Both the position numbers and the translations under genes were made by a program. A model generated the notes under the pieces. That model had not been told where the DNA came from, ran no database searches, and saw only the letters and a program-made list of their open reading frames with translations. A DNA stretch of 41,593 nucleotides from a virus. Positions within the stretch are counted from its first letter, which is position 1. Every line of letters begins with the position of its first letter. The stretch is taken from positions 1-41,593 of IMG/VR virus record IMGVR_UViG_3300046808_000846. One strand, given 5' to 3'. Shown here piece by piece: positions 31,003 through 38,817 of the stretch.

Positions 31003-32523
31003 ATGCCTGACCAATTTCTCCACGGCGTACAGGTTTCGGAAATTACTTCCGGGCCGCGCCCGATACGCACCGTCAACAGCGCCATCATCGGGCTCGTGGG
31101 GACTGCCCCGAACTCCGAAGCCGCAACGTCCGCCTCGCTTACGGTCGGGGCCGCAGCGACCAACAACGGCATCAAATTCACGGCGGCAACTGCCGGGATC
31201 ATCGGCAACAACACCGCCGTCCGCATTTTCAACCCCGGCACCAACTCGGCCTCGCTGGCCGTGACGGTGACGACCGGCGCGACCAACCTCATTTCCATCT
31301 CCCTCGCCACGGACGGGACCGGCGCAGCGACCACAACCGCCACCGCGCTCCTGACCAACCTCAACTCCAACTCGGCGGTGACGGCCCTTGTCACCCCGAC
31401 GGCGGTCGCGGGATCGTCCGGCGCTGGCGTGGTGCTCACGCAGGCTTCGACCTTCCTCAGTGACGGCAAAGACGCGGCGTTCCCGCTCGACACCCCCGTT
31501 CTTGTCGCCGCTGACCGCGCCCTTGCGGCTCGCCTCGGAACCGGCGGCACCTTGCCTGCCGCGCTCAACGCCATTTTCGCCCAGGCTGGCGCCGTCGTCG
31601 TTGTGGTGCGCGTTGCTCAGGCGAGCGGCTCCGACACCAGCGCGGGCACGCTCACCAACGTCATCGGCTCCGTTTCCGGCTCCGGCCAATACCTCGGGAT
31701 GCAGGCGCTCCTTGGCGCGGAATCCCAGCTCGGCGTTGTGCCTCGCATCCTTTGCGCCCCGGGCTTCACGCATCAGGCGGCGGGCCTCACCGCGATGGTT
31801 TCCATCGCCGACCGGCTCCGCGCCGTCATCGTGGCGGACGGTCCCAACACCACGGACGCAGCCGCCCAGGCTTACGCTGGCAACTTCGGTTCGTCCCGAA
31901 TCTTCCTCGTGGACCCCGGCGTCCAGATCCTCAACACGGACGGCTCCGTCGGCTACGATTACGCTTCCGCCTACGTGGCTGGCGTGGTGGCCAAGACGGA
32001 CAACGACCTCGGCTTTTGGTGGTCGCCTTCAAACAAGGAAATCCTCGGCATCACCGGCACCAAGCGCGCGATCGACTTCGTGCTGGGCGACGTGAACAGC
32101 CGGGCCAACATCCTCAACTCACAGAACGTTTGCACGATCGTCCGCCAGAACGGTTACCGAGTTTGGGGCAACCGCTCGCTCTCCAGCGATCCTAAGTTCG
32201 CCTTCCTTTGCGTGCGGCGGACGGCGGATATGATTAACGACTCGATCCTCCGCGCTCACCTTTGGGCCGTGGACCGGGCAATCTCGAAGACCTACCTCCG
32301 CGACGTGGTGGAGAGCGTCAACGGCTACCTCCGCACGTTGGAGGCGCTCGGGGCGATCCTCGGCGGGCGTTGCTGGGCGGATCCCACGCTCAACACCCCG
32401 GCGAATATCAGCCAGGGCAAGGTCTACTTCAATTTCGAGTTCACGCCTCCTTACCCGGCGGAGAACATCACGTTCCAGTCGCTCCTCACCAACAACTATC
32501 TGTCCGACCTCGTTGTCTCCTAA
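31003..32523 (+). CDS. FI: Tail sheath protein (P2 FI-like)
   Basis: The gene encodes 506 aa, starting MPDQFLHGVQ. The N-terminus (VSEITSGPRPIRTVNSAIIGLVG, in parts) and DAAFPLDTPVLVAADRALAARLG are typical of contractile sheaths. The conserved C-terminal core includes VDPGVQILNTDGSVGYDYASAY, VAGVVAKTDNDLGFWWSPSNKEI, NGYRVWGNRSLSSDPKFAF and VVESVNGYLRTLEALGAI. An inserted beta domain (about 40-140, VGAAATNNGIKFTAATAG) makes it longer than P2 FI (396 aa) and may sit on the outside of the sheath. The protein polymerises around the tube and contracts at infection, which defines this phage as a myovirus type. Confidence 0.93.
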   Translation: MPDQFLHGVQVSEITSGPRPIRTVNSAIIGLVGTAPNSEAATSASLTVGAAATNNGIKFTAATAGIIGNNTAVRIFNPGTNSASLAVTVTTGATNLISISLATDGTGAATTTATALLTNLNSNSAVTALVTPTAVAGSSGAGVVLTQASTFLSDGKDAAFPLDTPVLVAADRALAARLGTGGTLPAALNAIFAQAGAVVVVVRVAQASGSDTSAGTLTNVIGSVSGSGQYLGMQALLGAESQLGVVPRILCAPGFTHQAAGLTAMVSIADRLRAVIVADGPNTTDAAAQAYAGNFGSSRIFLVDPGVQILNTDGSVGYDYASAYVAGVVAKTDNDLGFWWSPSNKEILGITGTKRAIDFVLGDVNSRANILNSQNVCTIVRQNGYRVWGNRSLSSDPKFAFLCVRRTADMINDSILRAHLWAVDRAISKTYLRDVVESVNGYLRTLEALGAILGGRCWADPTLNTPANISQGKVYFNFEFTPPYPAENITFQSLLTNNYLSDLVVS

Positions 32524-32536
32524 CCTTCCCTGACGT

Positions 32537-33049
32537 ATGCCCGCAGCCGCTCAAATCCTCAAAAACTTTGCGATGTTCATCGACGGGCGCGTGTACGCTG
32601 GGAACGTCGATTCCGTGCAGCTCCCCGCCCTCACCCTCAAGCTCGAAGACTACCGGGCCGGGGGGATGGACGCGCCCGTGGCGCTCGACATGGGCATGGA
32701 AAAGATGGAGTCGACGATCAAGATGTCCAACTGGAACCGCGACGTGGCGGGCCTCTGGGGCGTCGGGCCGGGCTTGCCTAAAATGTTCGTCTTCCGGGGC
32801 GCGCTCGAATCGTTGAACGGCACCGTCGAACCCGTGGAGGTGATGATGGAGGGCACGCTCGACGACATTCAGCACGACGACGTAACGCCCGGCGCAAAAG
32901 CGGGCGTGACGCTCAAGGTCAGCGTCCGGGCCTACCGCTACACGCAAAACGGGCAGGAGGTGCACAACATCGACGTCGTGAACATGAAGCGCGTCGTGAA
33001 CGGCGTGGACCGCCTCACCTCGGTGCGCACCGCGCTCGGCTTGAACTAA
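32537..33049 (+). CDS. FII: Tail tube protein (P2 FII-like)
   Basis: The gene encodes 170 aa, starting MPAAAQILKN. The P2 tube pattern is clear: LKNFAMFIDGRVYAGNVDSVQLPAL, LKLEDYRAGGMDAPVALDMGMEKME and TIKMSNWNRDVAGLWG (in parts), then VKVSVRAYRYTQNGQEVHNIDVVNM. Length equals that of P2 FII (172 aa). The protein forms the rigid inner tube of the tail. It follows the sheath gene by 13 bases, as in P2. Tetranucleotide repeats begin at its stop codon. Confidence 0.92.
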   Translation: MPAAAQILKNFAMFIDGRVYAGNVDSVQLPALTLKLEDYRAGGMDAPVALDMGMEKMESTIKMSNWNRDVAGLWGVGPGLPKMFVFRGALESLNGTVEPVEVMMEGTLDDIQHDDVTPGAKAGVTLKVSVRAYRYTQNGQEVHNIDVVNMKRVVNGVDRLTSVRTALGLN

Positions 33050-33067
33050 CCAACCAACCAACCAACC
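33048..33067 (+). repeat. (AACC)5 tract in the leader of gpE
   Basis: Five AACC units lie between the tube stop and the gpE start, 10 bases before the ATG. No Shine-Dalgarno is present. Slippage could change spacing and so translation; similar A/C-rich leaders precede several other genes here. Confidence 0.8.
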
Positions 33068-33077
33068 AAGACAGCCA

Positions 33078-33326
33078 ATGGCTCCCGATTACCTCGACGT
33101 CCAGCTCGACCACCCCGTCACCATCAACGGGGCGGTCGTCAGCACGCTCCGCGTTCGCAACCCCTCCGCCCGAGACGTGTTCTCGGCGCGGAAAGCGGCG
33201 GCGGACAAGGACACGCAGCAGCTCAACTTGTTAGCCTCGCTTACAGGTTGGTCGCCCGACGACCTCCTCGAACTCCGAGCGGCTGACTTCGTGAAGGCAT
33301 CCGAGACGCTCGACAGTTTTTTCTAA
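33078..33326 (+). CDS. E: Tail assembly chaperone gpE
   Basis: The gene encodes 82 aa, starting MAPDYLDVQL. It matches the P2 gpE/phage tail chaperone type: VQLDHPVTINGAVVSTLRVRNPSARDVFSARKAA (in parts), then LNLLASLTGWSPDDLLELRAADFVK. It helps fold the tape measure protein and set tail length, and is not in the virion. Its last codons (AGT TTT TTC TAA) contain a slippery heptamer, and the next frame begins inside the stop codon, so a longer E-E' form is expected. Confidence 0.85.
   Translation: MAPDYLDVQLDHPVTINGAVVSTLRVRNPSARDVFSARKAAADKDTQQLNLLASLTGWSPDDLLELRAADFVKASETLDSFF
33317..33323 (+). promoter_or_regulatory. Slippery heptamer for -1 frameshift
   Basis: T TTT TTC is read as (AG)T TTT TTC in the gpE frame, just before its stop. 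A -1 slip continues through CTA into the gpE' frame at 33326. P2 uses a similar T-rich slip at the same place in its E/E' genes. Confidence 0.75.
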
Positions 33327-33457
33327 TGTCCGAGGAAGAGTGCCGCCGGGCCATCCTCTTCCTCGCAAACTTCACCGGATGGCCGCTCTCAGAATTGGAG
33401 CGGCTTTCTCTTTCCGAGCTTCGGGAATGGGTGGTGTTAGTGCCCAAGCCTCAGTGA
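33326..33457 (+). CDS. E': Tail chaperone extension gpE'
   Basis: The gene encodes 43 aa from the ATG at 33326 (MSEEECRRAI); the ATG overlaps the gpE stop. LFLANFTGWPLSELERLSLSELREW (in parts) matches the P2 gpE' pattern, where a Trp-Pro and a Leu-x2-W helix are conserved. It is in the -1 frame of gpE. It is most likely made mainly as the C-terminal part of an E-E' fusion of about 126 aa. The tape measure gene starts four bases after its stop. Confidence 0.8.
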   Translation: MSEEECRRAILFLANFTGWPLSELERLSLSELREWVVLVPKPQ

Positions 33458-33460
33458 TTT

Positions 33461-35395
33461 ATGGCCAACCGCAATTTCTCCGCCACCATCTCGATCGGCG
33501 CCAAACTTGAACAGTCGTTCAAGGGCGTCTTCGGCGGCGTAAAGCGGGACATCGAGGCGCTCGGCAAATCCGTGGCGGCAGCCCGTGGCCAGCGGGATCT
33601 CATCTCCGGCGTGGTGGGGGCGCGCTCGCGGTTCTCCGCCGCCTCGCAGGCTCTCACCGAGGCGCAGGAGTCCGTTGTGCTCTCCCGCAAATTTGGCGAC
33701 AAAGCGGACGTTCGAGCGTCGCAGAAACTCGAAGCCGCCGCGATGAAGCAGGCTCTTGCCGAGCGGCGGGCGCTGAACGAAATCACGGCCCACGCCAAGG
33801 CCGCCGGGATCAACGTCAAAAAGCTCACCGAGGAAGAGCGCAAGGCGACCGAGCAGCTCGGCAAGCTCGAAACGGAAATGCAGCGGCTCCAGCAGCGGAG
33901 CGACCGCATCGACTCCGTGGGGCGCGTGTTCCGTCGGGTTGGTGACGCCGCGCAGCACGTCGGGCAACGTTTCGGGCGGGCTGCGGAAGCATTCAGCGGC
34001 GCACGCAACCGGATGCTCCTCTTTACGGCGGCAGCGACCGCTGCGGGATACGCGGTTTACAAGCTGACCAAGGGCTTCATCGACTCGGAAGACAGCCTGG
34101 GCGACACCGCCGAGGCGCTCAACATCACCACGGGCAGCCTCAAACAATGGCAGGTGATGGCCGCCACCGTCGGGATCGGCGACGAGAAGCTCAACAAGTC
34201 GTTTGCCAAATTCTCGGCATCCATCGAGGAGGGCAGCGAGAAGACGATCAAGGTTCTCAACGAACTCGGCCTTTCCCAAGAGAAGCTGAAGGGGCTTCCG
34301 CTCGGGCAGCAAATCGCCATCATCGCGGACAAATTCAGAAACTACTCGGGGAAAATGAACCAAGCGGCGATGGTTCAGGCGCTCTTTGGCAAAGGGGCGA
34401 CCAACCTTGCCACCGTGTTCCACATGAGCCGGGCGGAGTTAGACGGATTCCTAGAACGCTCAAAAAAAATCGGGTACATCCTCGACAAAGAGGGGGTGCA
34501 AAAGGTCGGCGCGATGGCCGCCAGCATGGACACGCTGGACATCACCCTCAAAGGCACGCGCAACACCATCGCGCTCGGGCTCGCCCCGGCGATCACCCGC
34601 GTCGGCGAAGCCATCACCAAATTCCTCACCGAGCACAACGACGACATTCGGAAGTGGGCGACGGAGTTCGGGCAGACGCTCGAAAAAGAGCTTCTCCCGG
34701 CGGTCAAAAACTTCCTCGTGGAGCTTCCCGGAATGGCTCAGAAATTCGGCGAGTTCGCCGGTGGCGTTTGGAAGGTTGTCACCGCAGTCAGGGACCTCAT
34801 GGGCGGCTGGGGCGGGCTGGCTACGGCTCTCACCATTGCCAACTTCACCCCCGTCTTCGCCGCGTTTGGGCCGTGGGGCCTCGCCGTTGAGGCGGTCGCC
34901 ATTGCAGTCGTGGCTTTGTACAACAACTGGGACAAGGTGCAGGCCAAGGTTTCCGAGTGGGGCAAGGCGACGGCGGACATCATCCGCGAGGCGGCGGGCA
35001 TCTTGAAAGAGGCGTGGGGCCCGGCCTTCGACTGGATCGAGGCGAAATTCAAGGCGATTGGCGGCTTCATCAAAACTTGGGTCGTCGACCCGTTCCTTTC
35101 GTTTGCGGACAGACTGGAAAAGCTCATCCCCGACGTGAGCAAATACCTCCCGAGCGCCCCCACCGGCGCCTCAGGCGCTTACATGGGGATGACCGGCGCG
35201 CCGGGCCTCGGACTCATCTCGCAGGAGCAAATGAAGCGGCTCGCGCCGGGGGCGGGGACGATGAACAACAACGTGAGCGTCACGATCAACGCGCCGGGAG
35301 CCAACGGGGACGAAATTGCCCGCAAACTCCGCGAAAACCTGCAACGTAAACCGCTTTACGACCAGAACAACGTCCTCGTGCCTAGCACCCCATGA
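33461..35395 (+). CDS. T: Tape measure protein (P2 gpT-like)
   Basis: The gene encodes 644 aa, starting MANRNFSATI. The P2-type opening is present (SATISIGAKLEQSFKGVFGGVKRDI, in parts), followed by a long helical region with coiled coil (TEEERKATEQLGKLETEMQRL). Then come the conserved TEALNITTGSLKQWQVMAATV-like block (residues about 205-225) and KFRNYSGKMNQAAMVQALFGKGA. Hydrophobic segments near 455-490 (GPWGLAVEAVAIAVVALY) could enter the host membrane. It sets tail length. With 644 codons the tail should be somewhat shorter than that of P2 (gpT 815 aa). The stop overlaps the gpU start. Confidence 0.92.
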   Translation: MANRNFSATISIGAKLEQSFKGVFGGVKRDIEALGKSVAAARGQRDLISGVVGARSRFSAASQALTEAQESVVLSRKFGDKADVRASQKLEAAAMKQALAERRALNEITAHAKAAGINVKKLTEEERKATEQLGKLETEMQRLQQRSDRIDSVGRVFRRVGDAAQHVGQRFGRAAEAFSGARNRMLLFTAAATAAGYAVYKLTKGFIDSEDSLGDTAEALNITTGSLKQWQVMAATVGIGDEKLNKSFAKFSASIEEGSEKTIKVLNELGLSQEKLKGLPLGQQIAIIADKFRNYSGKMNQAAMVQALFGKGATNLATVFHMSRAELDGFLERSKKIGYILDKEGVQKVGAMAASMDTLDITLKGTRNTIALGLAPAITRVGEAITKFLTEHNDDIRKWATEFGQTLEKELLPAVKNFLVELPGMAQKFGEFAGGVWKVVTAVRDLMGGWGGLATALTIANFTPVFAAFGPWGLAVEAVAIAVVALYNNWDKVQAKVSEWGKATADIIREAAGILKEAWGPAFDWIEAKFKAIGGFIKTWVVDPFLSFADRLEKLIPDVSKYLPSAPTGASGAYMGMTGAPGLGLISQEQMKRLAPGAGTMNNNVSVTINAPGANGDEIARKLRENLQRKPLYDQNNVLVPSTP

Positions 35396-35835
35396 GCGTC
35401 CAAATGATTCTCGGGTTTTTCCCGTTCAGCGTTTCAACCGCCGCCTACGACGAACTCACCCGCGCGCACTCCTACGACTGGGCCGAGCAGCGCCGCGTGG
35501 GCCAGCTCCCCCGTCTCCAATTCACCGGGCCGAACTCGCCCGTCATTCAGCTCCGGGGAACCCTCATCCCACCATTCACCGGCACCAGGGCGAACGTCGC
35601 TCGGATCCGGCTCATGGCGGAGCAGGGCAAGCCGCTCCTCCTCATCGCCGGGACGGGGCTTGTGCTGGGGCGCTGGGTCATCATCGAAATCAGCGACACG
35701 GGGACTTTCTTCGCCCCTAACGGGCAGCCGAGGCGGACCGAGTTCAACCTTGCGCTCAAAAAATACGACGACGGGGCCGGGCCGTTCCAGCAGGCCCTCA
35801 CCAAGATTTCCAACATCGCGGCGTCAATCGTTTAG
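35392..35835 (+). CDS. U: Tail protein U
   Basis: The gene encodes 147 aa, starting MSVQMILGFF. P2 gpU features: GFFPFSVSTAAYDELTRAHSYDWAEQRRVG (in parts), PVIQLRGTLIPPFTGTRANVARIRLMAEQGKPLLL (in parts), then RWVIIEISDTGTFF. It acts in tail tube completion or baseplate assembly in P2. The gene overlaps the tape measure gene by four bases and is followed by gpX, then gpD, in the P2 order. Confidence 0.88.
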   Translation: MSVQMILGFFPFSVSTAAYDELTRAHSYDWAEQRRVGQLPRLQFTGPNSPVIQLRGTLIPPFTGTRANVARIRLMAEQGKPLLLIAGTGLVLGRWVIIEISDTGTFFAPNGQPRRTEFNLALKKYDDGAGPFQQALTKISNIAASIV

Positions 35836-35838
35836 GCC

Positions 35839-36048
35839 ATGCAATACCGGACCAAACAGGACGAAATGCTCGACGAAATCCTTTGGCGCGTGTTTGACAC
35901 GACCGAGAAGCAGGTGCTCGAAAAGACGCTGGCGCTCAACCCTGGGCTCGCGGACTACGGGCCGACGCTGCCCCCCGGGCTCCTCCTCGAACTGCCCGAG
36001 AAGCCGCTCAAAGACGTGACGGCCAGCACGCCTATCCTCTACGCATGA
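35839..36048 (+). CDS. X: Tail protein X (LysM-like)
   Basis: The gene encodes 69 aa, starting MQYRTKQDEM. DEMLDEILWRVFDTTEKQVLEKTLALNPGLADYGPTLPPG, read in parts, is the small LysM-like tail protein X fold; a typical second strand ends ILLELPE-like LLLELPE. P2 gpX is 67 aa. It probably binds peptidoglycan or helps hold the hub at the tube end. The ATG of gpD overlaps its stop. Confidence 0.9.
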   Translation: MQYRTKQDEMLDEILWRVFDTTEKQVLEKTLALNPGLADYGPTLPPGLLLELPEKPLKDVTASTPILYA

Positions 36049-36821
36049 CGCCGCAATTCCGCATCCTTTCCAACGGGAGCGACCTCACGACGGACTACGC
36101 GCCCCGGCTGCTTTCGCTCGAAGTGGTGGACTCCACCGACGAGCAGAGCGACTCGCTCAGCCTGACGCTCGATTGCGCGCGCGACGGCGAGAAGCTCCTA
36201 CCCATCCCGCAGCGGGGCGACCGGATCGAAGTTTGGATCGGCTACGGCAACGCCCTCGTCCGGGTGGCGAACGCCTTCGTCGTGGACGAAATCGAAATTG
36301 AGGGGCCGCCCGACACGCTTTCCGTCCGGTGCAGCTCCACCGCCTTCACTGCCGACACGTTCAAGGGCACGAAGTCGCTCGTCACCCGGCGCTCGGCCTC
36401 CTACGACAACACGACGGTCGCTGAAATCGTGAACGCCGTGGCGAAGCGGAACGGGCTCCAGGCATCCGTGGCGGACGAGATTGGAAGCCTTCAGATCCCG
36501 CACCTCGACCAGACGAACGAGAGCGACACCTCATTCATCCTCCGCGTTGTCCGGCAGGCGGGCGGCATCCTCAAGCCGCAGGACGGGCGCATCGTGGTGC
36601 TCGCCGAGGCTGGAGGGACGACGACAAGCGGGGAGAACGCCTCGATCACCATTACGCCGGACGTGGTGACGCGCTGGCGCGTGCAGCACGGGACAAAGCT
36701 CAACGACGTGAAGAAGGTGAAGGTGCAGCACCACGACTACAACGCCGCGCAGACGCTTTCGGTCAGCGCCGAACTGAAGAAGTCGGCCACGTGGAAAGAA
36801 GCGACGGAGGGGGTGGAATAA
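36045..36821 (+). CDS. D: Baseplate hub gpD, N-terminal part
   Basis: The gene encodes 258 aa, starting MTPQFRILSN. It is the phage late-control D/gp27-like hub: LTTDYAPRLLSLEVVDSTDEQSDSLSLTLD (in parts), RGDRIEVWIGYGNALVRVANAFVVDEIEIEGPP (in parts) and TVAEIVNAVAKRNGLQASV. P2 gpD has 387 aa in one chain. Here the frame ends at 36821, after WKEATEGVE, and the rest of the domain continues in the -1 frame from an ATG overlapping the stop (TAATG). Together the two have about 380 aa. This can be a stable split gene with coupled translation, a frameshift, or a sequencing error in the GGAGGGGGTGG run before the stop. Confidence 0.85.
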   Translation: MTPQFRILSNGSDLTTDYAPRLLSLEVVDSTDEQSDSLSLTLDCARDGEKLLPIPQRGDRIEVWIGYGNALVRVANAFVVDEIEIEGPPDTLSVRCSSTAFTADTFKGTKSLVTRRSASYDNTTVAEIVNAVAKRNGLQASVADEIGSLQIPHLDQTNESDTSFILRVVRQAGGILKPQDGRIVVLAEAGGTTTSGENASITITPDVVTRWRVQHGTKLNDVKKVKVQHHDYNAAQTLSVSAELKKSATWKEATEGVE

Positions 36822-37192
36822 TGGCCGGCACGATGACAGAAGCGACCGGGGAAGAGGGCGACATGGCTCTTCTCTACCACGCCGCAGACGGGACCAACGC
36901 CCAGCAGGAAGCGGAATCGTGCGCCCGCCGGATCGAGCGCCGTGGGCGCGCCTTTGAGGTCGAAATGCCGGGGAACCCGGACGTGGCGGCGGGCATGAAC
37001 ATCACCCTCTACGGCTTCCGGGACGGCGTGGATGGGGAGTGGGTTGCCAAGATCGTCCGGCATCGAATATCACGAGACGGCTGGCGGACGGTGATTCAGG
37101 GCGAGGGCACCGACGGCGCTTTCCTCGCGCAGAAAGCCAAGCGGCTCGGGGGCGAATTCCAACCCCGGGCAAAGAGCACTCCAACCGAATAG
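36821..37192 (+). CDS. Baseplate hub gpD, C-terminal part
   Basis: The gene encodes 123 aa from the ATG at 36821 (MAGTMTEATG). From residue 16 on it matches the end of gpD: MALLYHAADGTNAQQEAESCARRIERRG, read in parts, then FEVEMPGNPDVAAGMNITLYGF and GEWVAKIVRHRISRDGWRTVIQG. The gpD C-terminal half completes the hub ring that holds the spike. Its stop ends the late operon; the integrase comes in from the other strand. Confidence 0.8.
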   Translation: MAGTMTEATGEEGDMALLYHAADGTNAQQEAESCARRIERRGRAFEVEMPGNPDVAAGMNITLYGFRDGVDGEWVAKIVRHRISRDGWRTVIQGEGTDGAFLAQKAKRLGGEFQPRAKSTPTE

Positions 37193-37196
37193 CGGA

Positions 37197-37295
37197 ATGT
37201 TTTGGGGGATTTTCGGCTTCTACTTAGGCGTTTGCTTTGGATGGTTCTGGGCGGCGGTCTTCATCGCTGCGGACGATGGAGAGGATTGCACCTGA
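37197..37295 (+). CDS. Possible 32-aa membrane peptide
   Basis: A 32-codon frame starts four bases after gpD-C (MFWGIFGFYLGVCFGWFW) and ends DDGEDCT. It is almost wholly a hydrophobic helix with an acidic end. The GCGGA before the ATG is a weak ribosome site. It overlaps the integrase 3' end in antisense by 72 bases. The base composition fits a real gene, but length and overlap make it doubtful. Confidence 0.3.
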   Translation: MFWGIFGFYLGVCFGWFWAAVFIAADDGEDCT

Positions 37296-38408
37296 CGCCC
37301 GCGCGGCGTTTCGGTGCTTCTCGCTTTGCGGCCCGTGAATGTATCGGGCGGCGGTCGCCATCTGGCGATGCCCTAGGAGGTCCGCAACCTCCCGCTGGCT
37401 CGCCCCGGCGCGGTGAGCGAGCGAGCCGACCGTGTGGCGGATGTCATGGAGGCGCACTTCGGGCCGGATCCGCGCGGCGGCTTTGAGGTTGCGCCACATC
37501 CGTTGGTGCCCTTCGACGGGGCCGCCATCGCGCCCCGGCAGGACGAAGAGCGACGTGCGCGGCAGCGCGGCCAGCAGCTCGACGACCTCGGGCGGAAGCG
37601 GCACGTCTCGCGCCCCCGTTTTGCTTTCCTCGTGCGGGATCCGCAGCCGGGCGTTTGGCAGGTCCACCCACGACCAGAGCGCGCGCCTCCACTCCCCGCA
37701 GCGGCAGCCGGTCAGGAGGAGCAGCCGGACGAGTGTGGCGAAGGACGGCATCCAACGGGGCGAGTCCAGCTCCGCCCAAAGGCTGGCAACCTCGTCGGGC
37801 TCCAGCAGCGCCTCCCGGGGGGCCTCGGGGAAGTCCTCGATGTCCTCGCACGGGTTCGAGTGCCGGGGGCGCATCCCCCACTTCTCGGCGAGGCGGAACG
37901 CCACCCGGAGCATCTCAAACACGCGGTTGCAGTTTGTGGGGCGCGGCGCGAGCTTGCGGTGGAGGCGCAGGAGGTCAGCCTGGGCGATGTCTGCCACGGC
38001 GGGGTTTCCGAGCGCGGGCAGCACGTGCAGCCGCCACGCGATCTCATAGTTTCGGGCCGTGCCCCGGCGCTTCTGGGCGGCGTGCTCGATCATAAAGCGG
38101 TCCCGCAGCTCCTCCAGCCGAGCCGCTTGGCGGCGCCGCGTCCGATCGGCTTTCGGGTCGCCCCCGGCCCGCACGGCTTTGAACGCCTCCCGGGCCATCT
38201 CGCGCGCCTCCTCGGGGTGCAGCTCCTCGGCGGTCCCGAGGGTCAGCAGCCGCCCCGTCCCCGTGTGGGTTCGGTAACGGACGACAAACGACCGGCGCCC
38301 CGACTCCAAGACGCGCAGGCCGAAGCCGGGCAGCACCGAATCCCAAGTGAACCCGACCGCAGCGGCTTCGACACTGCGGACGGTTAGTTTCTGGCGGTTT
38401 TCGGGCAA
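37224..38408 (-). CDS. int: Tyrosine integrase
   Basis: The gene encodes 394 aa. The start is a TTG at 38408 (MPENRQKLTV) with AAGGAG about seven bases upstream. The N-terminal arm-binding region is of the P4/DUF4102 type (DSVLPGFGLRVLESGRRSFVVRYR, in parts). A core-binding domain follows (about 110-195). The catalytic domain shows Arg in TGCRCGEWRRALW, Lys in EESKTGARDVPL, HDIRHTVGS (His-x2-Arg), GHRQMATAARYIHG with His and the nucleophile Tyr. All catalytic residues are present. It recombines attP with a host site; the tRNA-derived core at 39520-39572 and flanking repeats lie about 1.1 kb upstream. The last 45 residues are non-conserved and Arg/Asp-rich. Confidence 0.92.
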   Translation of the reverse strand: MPENRQKLTVRSVEAAAVGFTWDSVLPGFGLRVLESGRRSFVVRYRTHTGTGRLLTLGTAEELHPEEAREMAREAFKAVRAGGDPKADRTRRRQAARLEELRDRFMIEHAAQKRRGTARNYEIAWRLHVLPALGNPAVADIAQADLLRLHRKLAPRPTNCNRVFEMLRVAFRLAEKWGMRPRHSNPCEDIEDFPEAPREALLEPDEVASLWAELDSPRWMPSFATLVRLLLLTGCRCGEWRRALWSWVDLPNARLRIPHEESKTGARDVPLPPEVVELLAALPRTSLFVLPGRDGGPVEGHQRMWRNLKAAARIRPEVRLHDIRHTVGSLAHRAGASQREVADLLGHRQMATAARYIHGPQSEKHRNAARASGAILSIVRSDEDRRPEPSKANA

Positions 38409-38632
38409 GGGGGCGCTCCTTGGTTTGGCGGGATGAACAGGCGGAACGCCTGCACCGTCTCGGCGGTGTTGCGGATCACAGCGCGGGCTTCATCAAGCTC
38501 AGCGCGGAGGGCGTGAATGGTTTCGCGCAGTGTGGCGTTGAGCTTTTCCGACGTAGACAGGCGCGAGCAATAAACGCCCGAATGGATATTCTCAACGACG
38601 CCGCACCTCGGGCAATAAGGTTCGCGGCTCAT
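38384..38632 (-). CDS. Zinc-finger/coiled-coil early protein
   Basis: The gene encodes 82 aa, starting MSREPYCPRC. A zinc-like knuckle (CPRCGVV, then GVYCSRL) at residues 7-24 is followed by a helix (LNATLRETIHALRAELDEARAVI) and a polar tail. The start overlaps the previous stop (ATGA) and the end overlaps the integrase start by 25 bases. Such small proteins in phage early operons may bind DNA or host factors; the function is unknown. Confidence 0.6.
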   Translation of the reverse strand: MSREPYCPRCGVVENIHSGVYCSRLSTSEKLNATLRETIHALRAELDEARAVIRNTAETVQAFRLFIPPNQGAPPCPKTARN

Positions 38633-38817
38633 TGCGCCTCCTCCTTTGACTCGTTATTACTGCCGATTGGCACAAGCACCTCAATCAATCGCTTCTCCTT
38701 GCCATCAATAAAGCCAGCGCCAGCTCCTTTTAGAGTGGCTCCCTTTGGCAAAGCCGCAGCCAATTTCGCGAGGTCATCTGTAGAAATGCCTCCGATTATC
38801 GTAAACATGACCCTCAT
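38629..38817 (-). CDS. Small hypothetical early protein
   Basis: The gene encodes 62 aa, starting MRVMFTIIGG and ending ESKEEAQ. A compact alpha/beta unit (ISTDDLAKLAAALPKGATLKG, then KRLIEVLVPIG) is visible; no family is recognised. The start and stop each overlap the neighbouring gene by four bases, so it is part of a coupled chain of small leftward genes. Its base composition is less GC-rich than the integrase. Confidence 0.55.
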   Translation of the reverse strand: MRVMFTIIGGISTDDLAKLAAALPKGATLKGAGAGFIDGKEKRLIEVLVPIGSNNESKEEAQ

